Origin: Turnera subulata
Taxonomy: Eukaryota; Streptophyta; Magnoliopsida; Malpighiales; Passifloraceae
DNA length: 64,000 bases
Assembly: GCA_028386065.3 (NCBI GenBank)
Contig: JAKUCV010002243.1
Coordinates: 124,001 to 188,000 of the forward strand
Reading direction: 5' to 3'
In this document: piece after piece, positions 49,837 to 58,070 of the stretch
Position numbering within the stretch: the stretch's first letter is position 1
Layout of the letters: every line of letters begins with the position of its first letter
Program-made: the position numbers and the translations under genes
Notes under the pieces: generated by a model
The model's database searches: none
Seen by the model: the letters and a program-made list of their open reading frames with translations, nothing else
Told to the model about the DNA's origin: nothing

Positions 49837-50050
49837 AGTCATTTTGCTATGCGATTTTGGATGTTGGTATAGGCTGCAGCCTATTTATATGCTTAGTACT
49901 AACTAGGTTTAAGTCATAGCATTATGCATTTTAGACGTTGGTATAGGCTGGTGCCTATTATTATGCTAGAATCTAGTGGGTATAGTCATTGCAATAGTAT
50001 GCATTTTGCAAGTTGGAATAGACAGCTACCCATTATTATGATGTAGGATG
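49837..50050. repeat. Degenerate 72-75-bp tandem repeat, about three units
   Basis: Units start at 49837, 49912 and 49984, each with AGTCAT, a TATGCATTTT-like run, GTTGGTATAGGCTG..GCCTATTATTATG and a variable end. The first unit contains a perfect 16-bp palindrome, ATAGGCTGCAGCCTAT (49869-49884). It lies between ORF1 and the third gene. Confidence 0.7.
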
Positions 50051-50245
50051 TGATGATGCTATGTGGTATAGGCTAACTGATGTTGTATTGTATAATGTTG
50101 TGGATGCTATGTTATATATGCAGTTGTATTTAGTATGTGTGCTGTTTGCATTTTTTTCACTTCAGGTGGTAATGGCATGGTATTGGACATGCATGTCATG
50201 CTTCTAACATCATATTAATATTATAACAGGGCCTGAACGTTTGCA

Positions 50246-50653
50246 ATGGCAAAGTACAAGTTCTATGTTGTGTTTAATGGTCGGAAAAATGGGATTTATG
50301 AGGATTGGGAAGAAGTGAAATTGGCCACCAATGGGTATCCGAATGCGAGCTTCAAAGGTTACAAAACTCGTGATGAAGCAATTTCAGCATATGTAATGAG
50401 TGAGCAAAGGTGGGTTAGGGAGAACTATAACCTATTCCAATCTGAAATTGTGCCTCAAACTTCAACAAGTGCTGGACCTATCCAAGTGCCTTTGTCAATG
50501 GGAATGGCAACTCCCAATCCATACAATGTGCCAATGTCCATGCCGACTCCCAACTCGTCTGAGATGAAGCAACACTTTGTACTTCCCCTCATTACTTTTG
50601 TGATGGGTTTTTTTGTAGCCTTACCGGCAATTGCAATAATTAAGGCAATGTAA
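50246..50653 (+). CDS. RNase H1 N-terminal (viroplasmin-type) domain protein with C-terminal membrane segment, inside the Harbinger element
   Basis: An intact 135-residue frame. Residues about 5-50 (YKFYVVFNGRKNGIYEDWEE ... NGYPNASFKGYKTRDEAISA) match the Cauli_VI/RNase H1 N-terminal fold, which binds RNA-DNA hybrids and double-stranded RNA. No RNase H catalytic domain follows. The middle is Pro/Ser/Met-rich (about 75-105), and residues about 110-132 (FVLPLITFVMGFFVALPAIAII) form one predicted membrane helix with a two- or three-residue tail, as in tail-anchored proteins. The ATG at 50246 is preceded by an in-frame TGA. An acceptor-like ATAACAG just before it suggests a leader intron. It lies 450 bases after ORF1, well inside the element's termini. 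Function in the element is unknown. Confidence 0.8.
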   Translation: MAKYKFYVVFNGRKNGIYEDWEEVKLATNGYPNASFKGYKTRDEAISAYVMSEQRWVRENYNLFQSEIVPQTSTSAGPIQVPLSMGMATPNPYNVPMSMPTPNSSEMKQHFVLPLITFVMGFFVALPAIAIIKAM

Positions 50654-51176
50654 TTGCATGGTTTGTATAAAATGAAAAGAATTATGGGACGGAACCAAGT
50701 TAAATTGATTATGCTATGTTTAAGACAATGTAGTTTTAAATGTAATATTAATTTGCATATCATCCCAATATAGTGATTAGATATATTTCCCAATACTTAC
50801 TTTTCATTAAAATTGTTAACCATATAAAAAAAAATCTACATTAATGGTAGTAGTAATTGTGGATAGTATTACAAATGTAATTTACAAATTGCATTAATAG
50901 AGTCAACAAGTAAATCTTCTTCAATAGTATTAAATAGATATTTTAATATCCAAAAGATTTAAGAAGTAAATAAAAAATAGCATCTCTAAATAGTATAACG
51001 TTATTAAGCCTCAAAATTATATGTATTATATACTTAACAATTTCTAACAGTATGAAGGGCAATATAGACATTACTGCACTTAGTTCAGTCCAGAGCACAG
51101 CTAACCAAACATAATTCAGTACAACAATCCCATTTGTTGTACAATTGTCCAGTCCAGTCCGTTCCTGTCCCTTCAA
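50654..51176. other. Harbinger 3' subterminal region
   Basis: AT-rich, no frame. It contains repeated CAGTCCAG-like strings near the end (51083-51092, 51149-51160), possibly subterminal binding sites for the element's proteins. That role is inference. Confidence 0.4.
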
Positions 51177-51193
51177 GGGGTCCAAACGCTGCC
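51177..51193 (-). repeat. Right terminal inverted repeat of the Harbinger element
   Basis: Reverse complement reads GGCAGCGTTTGGACCCC, and target duplication TAA follows at 51194-51196. Confidence 0.9.
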
Positions 51194-51203
51194 TAAGATT
51201 TAA

Positions 51204-51876
51204 CGTTTGTAAGCTGAAATATCGCGTCAAAACGAAATAAATTACAAATTGCTTTCTATTTGACTCTGGATAAATTTGCTAGTCAAAAAAACTAGTGAAG
51301 CCGCCTAAATTATACTGAAAAGCAAAATCCGCTAAGTGATCTGCTCACGTATGTGCCTTCCTGGTACATTTTTTTTCGAGGGACAGATGTCCAATTTGGT
51401 GGGCATTGGCGTTTTACAACTGCTTTTGGCAAATGCAAATCCTCGAGTGAGTTGGCTGCCCTGTAACTCTTTAAAGAGAGGAAAGTAAATGGATGTTTAA
51501 GAGAGCAGTCCAAAAGGAAAAAGGAAGAACAATCACATGCATTGAAAGCGAACAGTGAATCTTATATATGGGCCAAGATTGCTAAAGATTTATCTGTACT
51601 CTATCTTGTCAGGAATCAAACAAAAGGGTTTTTAATTCTATAGAGATGACAGAACATTAACAACACTAAATCGAACACATTTTACTCCCCTATCATTTCC
51701 AAGGAGGAAAGTGGTGATTTTCTGGGGAATGACAAATCAGAAGAGCTTTCTTAAAGTAACTCATTAATCATCCAACATTGATGTATAGTACTAGTTGTTA
51801 AGACACTGCTAGTCTGGTATAGAAGAAGGAAGATATCAGTATATATCTTGATACGAAGATCAAGCCTTTAAAAATT
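51204..51876 (+). repeat. Left arm, inner part, of the large inverted duplication
   Basis: Starts eight bases after the Harbinger target duplication and matches the reverse complement of 52741-53459. Examples are GTCAAAACGAAATAA, CTATTTGACTCTGGATAA, AAACGCCAATGCCC (inverse), GGAAATGATAGGGG-type blocks and CTGGTATAGAAGA. Indels are frequent. No coding frame. Confidence 0.85.
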
Positions 51877-52149
51877 CAACGCTAATTATGCTAAATAAGC
51901 TGCGGTCATTGATATTAATATTTGTCGCTGTACAAGATGGAGTGATCAGAAATATGGAACTGTTTATATCTTCTCTTGATTACATGTCAGTATCAATCTT
52001 ATATTCTTTTCTTCCTTCCATTAACAAGAGTTGTGAATATTGAATAAACGTGATAATTAATTCATCGTGTACAGTCAACAGATAAAGAGTGCGGAGGCAA
52101 GTAGCCACATCGCATGATGAAGAAGAGGGAGGATCGATGGTAGTTAGTA

Positions 52150-52260
52150 GGGAGGAGTATAGAAGTCAAACTATTGGTTTGCATGTGTTTCAATGAGCAG
52201 AAGGTGGTTGCAGAGGAATTCAACTTAGATGATACAGCTTCGTTAATTTGTCGAAGAAGC
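52150..52260 (+). pseudogene. Scrap of a third DUF295 copy in the palindrome spacer
   Basis: Reads CFNEQKVVAEEFNLDDTAS, matching the conserved QKVVAEEFFLDDTAL segment of the two larger copies. It is followed by GATAAATTTGCTAGTCAA, which also occurs in the left arm at about 51270. The spacer 51877-52740 is otherwise non-coding. A block at about 51935-52035 resembles 55490-55600 in direct orientation. Confidence 0.7.
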
Positions 52261-52740
52261 TGCATTTTACTTTGGATAAATTTGCTAGTCAATAATAACA
52301 ATAAGGAGGCCTAAACTATACTGGCCCATCCATGCATGCCTAACGTGTTATATGTTGAAGGTTATTACGCCCTTGACCGTTTTGCAGAAGGTTTATCGCC
52401 TCTACTCCCTGTTCACCAAAACAAGGTGTGTGTGTTATAATTAATTCTTTGATTCGTTACATTATAGGTTTGAATTCTGAATCATTTTTTTTAAAGAAAG
52501 TGGATGAAATGTCATTTGGATTCTAGTTGAATTGCCATCAGTCCGAGAAGCAGTTCCTTGCAGTATTTTCGTCCTGCTCCACAGAAAACCGCAAAGTCAA
52601 AATGCTTCTGTGTATATCATATTGACTTGCACTAACTATTGTGTAGTTTTGAACTCCAAAACGACACAAATTATTTTGTTCTCGAACAAAGAAAACAGAG
52701 TTGATTGCTTAATTATGTAGCATAATTAGAATTGAACATT

Positions 52741-55455
52741 TTGAAGGTTTATTGATCTTCGTCTCAAGATATTTACTGATATCGTCCCTCTTCTATACCA
52801 GACTAGCATAGTCTTAACACTAGTACTATATAGTACTAATTCTGGATGATTAATGAGTTACTTCAAGAAGTTCCTCTGATTTGTCATTCCCCAGAAAACC
52901 ATCACTTTCCTCCTTGGAAATGACAGGGGAGTAAAATGGGTTCCATTTAGAGCTGTTGTTTTTGTCATCTCCATAAGAGTAAAACCCTTTGCTTGATTCC
53001 TGACAGGATATAGAACAAATAAATCTTTAGCAATCTTGGCCCATAAGATTCACTGTTCGCTTTCAATACATGTCGTTGTTCTTCCTTTTTCCTTTTTGAC
53101 TGCTCTCTTAAACATCCTTTACTTCCCTCTCTTTACAGACTTCCAGGGCAGCCAACTCAGTCGCGTACTGCATTTGCCAAAAGCAGCTGTAAAACGCCAA
53201 TGCCCAACAAATTGGACATCTGTATACCAGGAAGGCACATACTGATATCGACATACGTGTGCAGAGCATTTAGCAGATTTGGCTTTTTCAGTAGTATAGT
53301 TTTTTTGAACATTTCAGTAGTACAGTTTAGTCGTCACTGTTTTTGACAACAGCAGCAAATTTATCCAAAGTTACAAAACACATTATCCAGAGTCAAATAG
53401 AAAAACAATTTTTAGTTATTTCGTTTTGACCCGATTTTACAACTTACAATTTACAAACGGAACGTGCAGGGTAATGCAATCCACAAAACCAAGATGCAGA
53501 CAGTGCAGCTGGGCAGGGGCAATGCGAGGGACCAAATTATATTGCAGGCTCTCGAAAATACGAAGCTAAGAAAGAATATACAACATTTTGGAGGAAGTAA
53601 AGATGGTAAGAAGGATGCGTGCACGTCGAAAACACAACCCACAATTAAGATCATACATAAAGATAAAGGAGAATGATCATAATCCCGTCAAGAGCCACTA
53701 CATAAAAGTAACACAGATGGTTGGTTGTAAAGCAAAGACTAACTAGACTAGAGTACCAGCAGCTGTGATAACAAAACTAAGCTAGAATGCCGAGATGAAC
53801 ATAAAGCTATTCCCGGGATGGTATAACTAATTAAAGTTAGGATTCAGAAACAAAACATAAAACTCATCAAGCTAGTTAAGGTAGCAGCAGCGGCATGCAT
53901 TACAACTGTGGCCTGGAAACCCACATTGGTTGCCCTGAAATCTCCTCCATAAGCATTTCAAATGGTTGATAAAAGTGAGTGAAAGCTCGATCGAGTAGAT
54001 TATAGAAGCCGATTTCATGACGTCCAAAGAAATAAACAGAATTAGGCATCAAACCAGGGAAATCTCGAACAGAGACGCAGACGAAGGATGCAACATCAAC
54101 CAACAAAGCTGTATCATCCAGGAAAAACTCCTCTGCCACCACCTTCTGCCTATCGAAACACAGCTTGTATACATGGAAACCAACGCTTCTGTATTTTCCC
54201 TCCTCCTCTTCATCATCATCATCTTCATCATCATATTCGATGGGAACAAAGTAGTGAAGAACCAAAAGAGGGTCACGTTGTGGTGTTTCCACTAGGTACA
54301 TCGAGTGATAGACTGGTAGTACTTCATCTCTATAAAGCTCATATGCAACTCTGCAGGGATCCACCGGGACGCAATGAGGTGAACAAAGCCTCTTAGGTAG
54401 TGAAGCAGGGTCGTCGTCGTTAAATTCCACAACCTGGATGCACATATGCCGAGAAAGAACGTAAAACAGTTTTTCTCTCCTGGAATATACAACCTTCTCG
54501 ATGAAGCACTGGTCAACCTTGTTGTAATGATCAAGACAGAGAGGTGCAGTACTCCAACGAGCGTCTCCGATCCTGCAGAAAGCAAAATCAATCCCAAGAG
54601 TGTGGCGGAGGTAACGGCCCGGGGATAGAAACGCCACACAGTTATCCTCTGTGGGTGAAGAGGAGGACAATGCAAAACAACCCAGGATCATCTCCACCAT
54701 CAACCTCCGCGGGAGGAACTTGATGACCTCCTCGCCGTCCCGGACGTTGGTGTAGTAGAAGAAGCAGTCGGTTCCAGGAGGAGCCGCGGCTTTCAGGTCA
54801 GGGTCTGCTGCTTCGATGGGAAGAGAGTGGAGGTTGGGGATGGTGTGGAATGGAGGGAGGGTAATGGCGGTGGCAGATGGGTTACTATCAGATAAGACAT
54901 TATTGGCTAGGATCATTGAGCAATCGGTGTTGGTGAAGTAGGATACCCAGCCATGCCCGTTTGAAAAAGCAGGAATGGAGGAGGAGTAACTGATTTTCCC
55001 TCCATCTGGGTAACTGAATCTGGTGAATTTACCGGTTACTGGATTGAAAAGACGACAGGTAGTGTGGGTGACTGGGAGCATCAGTACCGGGTAAGATGTC
55101 AGGGGCAAGGGAAAATCTTGAACCTCGTTATTACCAAGCGGTGGCACTTTGTTGTCGTGATCCCTCTCAAAAGTGGGAACCACCCTGCAACTACTACCCT
55201 CCTCCTCCTCCTCCTGCTCCGTGGAGCCAAGCCTTCGAATCCTAGACCACAGGGATGGCATGATTTTTTTTTTTCCTTTTTGAGAATTTAGGAGGGAGAT
55301 GGATTAATTTGACCGGTTGTTGCCTTGCCTCTGCCGTGAACACTTACTATTGACATGTATGGCAATGTAGGGAATTTAAAAATTTTACCTACTCTATATG
55401 CAGTAATAATGAGAGCTGTAATTGTTGTGGTCCCCCACTTTCATTTATTCCATTT
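52741..55455 (-). repeat. Right arm of the large inverted duplication (uninterrupted)
   Basis: Reverse-complement counterpart of 42545-44495 plus 51204-51876. It contains the intact DUF295 gene, its 3' flank and the inner arm. The site equivalent to the Harbinger insertion lies near 53440-53455 and is empty. Confidence 0.78.
53900..55261 (-). CDS. DUF295 domain protein
   Basis: A single intact exon of 453 residues. It starts MPSLWSRIRRLGS with an acidic run, then SFERDHD-like and PLPLTSYPVLMLP segments. The DUF295 hallmark is near the C-terminus: MYLVETPQRDPLLVLHYFVP, an Asp/Glu-rich insert, GFHVYKLCFDRQKVVAEEFF, LDDTALLVD, and SVYFFGRHEIGFYNLLDRAF to the end. DUF295 often sits behind an N-terminal F-box in SCF adaptor-like proteins. 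No clear F-box is seen here, so this is a DUF295-only type. Its molecular role is not known to me. It is the only unbroken one of three copies in this window and sits in the right arm of the inverted duplication. The ATG at 55261 matches the start of the paralogue. Confidence 0.88.
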   Translation of the reverse strand: MPSLWSRIRRLGSTEQEEEEEGSSCRVVPTFERDHDNKVPPLGNNEVQDFPLPLTSYPVLMLPVTHTTCRLFNPVTGKFTRFSYPDGGKISYSSSIPAFSNGHGWVSYFTNTDCSMILANNVLSDSNPSATAITLPPFHTIPNLHSLPIEAADPDLKAAAPPGTDCFFYYTNVRDGEEVIKFLPRRLMVEMILGCFALSSSSPTEDNCVAFLSPGRYLRHTLGIDFAFCRIGDARWSTAPLCLDHYNKVDQCFIEKVVYSRREKLFYVLSRHMCIQVVEFNDDDPASLPKRLCSPHCVPVDPCRVAYELYRDEVLPVYHSMYLVETPQRDPLLVLHYFVPIEYDDEDDDDEEEEGKYRSVGFHVYKLCFDRQKVVAEEFFLDDTALLVDVASFVCVSVRDFPGLMPNSVYFFGRHEIGFYNLLDRAFTHFYQPFEMLMEEISGQPMWVSRPQL

Positions 55456-56140
55456 CTGTGATGTGAGGGTAAATTGGCGTTCTTGTTTCTTGATTAGAAA
55501 TATAGAACATCATTATATCTTCTCTTGAATCTTTGATTACATGCCAATATTAATCTTATATTCTCTTTTTTCTTTTCATTAACAAGAGACGTGGTTTTCA
55601 TGAAAAAGCAAGCTATCTAGCTACCTCCAAAAGAAAAAGATCATAATTTCCCAGCTTTGATACAACCAAATTTGCATGAGTATTAGTTGATTGCTCTAGT
55701 TGCTCATCTGTTCTTCATTTCTTATGTTCAAACTTTTAATTCCCAGATTGTTATGGTTGTATTAAGTGAAAGACATGTCAACCTCGTTTAGACGACGAGT
55801 CAGTCTTTCCCTCTTTCCTCTCCTTTCCTCTCTCGTTAAATCTCTGTTTGTTTCGACAATTGACAAATTTTTCTCTCTCGCATGGAGAGTTTCCTCAGGG
55901 TTCTAGCCCTTGTCAAGTACTGCCCTGTGTTCATGGTGATTTAGGTTGCCCTTGCTTCCTCTCTGTCTCTTGTTTTCTTCCATCCACAAACACTACCCCT
56001 AAACATGACTTACATTAATCCCAACTCACATCCACAAGTCCTCACACCCATTTAATAGCACACCCTACAAAACTTCCTCTGTACACCTTTACAACCATAA
56101 TTAATCCACCTACCTTCTATATCAGCTTTTATCTCTCATA
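55456..56140. other. Flank of the duplication and 5' region of the LINE
   Basis: AT-rich at first, including the block also seen at about 51935-52035. From about 55790 it is pyrimidine-rich (CTTTCCTCTCCTTTCCTCTC type), which may be the LINE 5' UTR with its internal promoter. The exact LINE start was not found. Confidence 0.4.
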
Positions 56141-57290
56141 ATGGAGCAAGGGGAATCTAGCAATCCCACGCAGGGTGGGTACAAGAAAAAGTCTCTTAAA
56201 CTGGCAAGAAACAAAGAACAAGGCCAAGCTTTTTCTGAGTTAGTGTTGGTGGGTCGGTTGGTGGCTTTTAAGCCCATGTCGGCTTATTTGGTGAAGTCTT
56301 TTGTTGAGCGTATCTGGTCTGTTAGGCATGCACTCGAGGTGAAGGAGCTGAAGCCAGGTGTGTTCTTGTTCTCCTTCCAGAACAATGGTGAACGTGACAG
56401 AGCCTTAAGGGGCAAACAGTGGATTGTCAATGGGTGCTTGTTGATTCTGAAAGCATGGGACCCCTCTGTGCCGGTTGAGTTTGTAGATCTATCGAAGGCT
56501 GAATTCTGGGTTAAGGTATCTGGCCTACCCCCTGACCAACTCAGTAGGGAGAATGCGGTGGCTATTGGGAGCATGCTGGGAGAGGTATTGGAGGTCGACC
56601 TTATGCTGTCTAATGGTGTTTGTCGAAGCGATATCCTGAAGGTTAAGGTTAGCCTGGATGCTGATGCCCCTCTTTGTGCGGGATTTAATATTGAATTGGA
56701 GGATGGAGGTGCTGGGTGGGTTGAACTCAGTTATGAGAAACTCCCAGACCACTACTTTGCATGTGGAAGGATGTGTCACATGATGAAGGTATGCCCGTTT
56801 GATGGAAAGGATGGGATCTCTAAGACGGTGGTACGGTTTGGCCATAAGCTCAGGGCCGAAGCCGACTTCCATAAACGGAGAGCGAGGGATTGGGAGGCTG
56901 TTTCTGCCCATCGGAGTGAGAAGGGCGAGTCATCGGGAGGCGGTAGATGGGCTGAATCTGACAAGATGGTGGCGCGTTATGTGGAGTCGCGTGAACGCGT
57001 GAGGAGGCAGAAGGAGATCTCTGGCGGCAGGGATGCTGACCCATATTTTTACAAATCTAGGTTGGTGGGCCTATATCGTGCTTTTGGGGTGGATGAATTG
57101 AAATTGCAGGAGATTTGTGGTACTTTGGGGGTCCCCATTCCTGACAGGGCAGATGCTCTCAATGTGATTGCCTCTGTGGTTGGACAGTTAAAAGGCTTAG
57201 ATGGGACTAGCTCGGCGAATGAGGGGCTCAAGGCGAAAAGGGGTATAGAAGGGTCTGGTGAAATAAAGGGGCTTGGCCAAGATGTCGACG

Positions 57291-57295
57291 TTGTC
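57291..57295 (+). repeat. Left 5-bp target duplication of the solo LTR
   Basis: TTGTC, repeated at 59982-59986 directly after the terminal CA. Confidence 0.85.
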
Positions 57296-57726
57296 TGAAG
57301 CGCCCTGACCCGTATTTACCGTAACACAGTAAACACATGCCGAAACTATTCATTATGATAGAACAGACAGTACATCGTGCAAATATTATACAATAGCAAC
57401 TATCAATACAACTGTCACCCACACTCGGGGACCATTATTCAATCCAAACACAGTGCTCTCAGCAGCAGCAGATAGTATCAGTAATATACATATCACAGGA
57501 AATCAGTAGTACAGCAATATAAGCAATAGAATAGCAGCGGAAGGCTTATGCACATGCAACGGTGGTACGGATCCGGGGTCAGGTGGAGAAGAGAGCAGCA
57601 GCCATCGAACGTCGTACCTGAACTAGGGAAACAACTTAACCTACGGGATGAAACCCCGCAGGCGAGGGGTGAGTCCGAAGTGCTCACCGACCAAGGATAA
57701 ACAGTGATATGCAAGCAACCGTAATA

Positions 57727-57727
57727 N
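57727..57727. other. Single-N assembly join flanked by an exact 36-bp repeat
   Basis: 57691-57726 and 57728-57763 are identical (CCAAGGATAAACAGTGATAT and following 16 bases). An N between two exact copies is what an unmerged contig overlap looks like. Confidence 0.85.
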
Positions 57728-57945
57728 CCAAGGATAAACAGTGATATGCAAGCAACCGTAATACTTAAAAGCAAACACAGATAAGCAACAACATATCAAC
57801 AACTGAATCAAGGCCAAAAGAATGCTTAATTATTATTACCAATTTTATCTTCCGGGCCCCCGTCACTGGACAAGCTAGGGTCGTACCTGGTAATCAATTA
57901 ATTCCGGATGCTAGGTCAAAAACCAATCCTCATATCAGAACAACC

Positions 57946-58070
57946 GGATATTCGGCATATCCAAGCCACCGCGGATATTCGGCATATCTGAGCCACTGCG
58001 GATATTCGGCATATCCGAGCCACCGCGGATATTCGGCATATCCGAGCCACTGGGTATTCGGTATACCCTA
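57946..58070. repeat. 27-bp tandem repeat inside the solo LTR
   Basis: Units of GGATATTCGGCATATCC plus about ten bases (RAGCCACCGC-like) start at 57946, 57973, 58000 and 58027, with a decayed fifth near 58052. The core is nearly palindromic. Confidence 0.9.

Larger units (their letters stand above)
44499..51193 (+). mobile_element. PIF/Harbinger DNA transposon with three ORFs
   Basis: Termini GGTTGCGTTTGGACCCC (44499-44515) and, inverted, GGCAGCGTTTGGACCCC (51193-51177) match with 2 changes in 17. Homology extends loosely over about 40 bp (GGGACAGG block). Each end is flanked by TAA (44496-44498; 51194-51196), the 3-bp target duplication typical of this superfamily. The element is 6,695 bp including a 573-N gap. 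Inside, in order and all on the plus strand, are a telobox-rich minisatellite, a DDE_4 transposase with two stop codons, an LTR-like segment beside the gap, an intact MYB/SANT-like ORF and an intact ORF with an RNase H1 N-terminal domain. Autonomous elements normally carry only the first two proteins. The third is extra. Confidence 0.92.

Noticed and set aside
52741..53459. Inner inverted-repeat arms as terminal repeats of a transposon (foldback element)
   Set aside because: The homology continues outward through the DUF295 gene and its promoter on both sides, so the arms are part of a larger inverted duplication and no target duplication bounds them.
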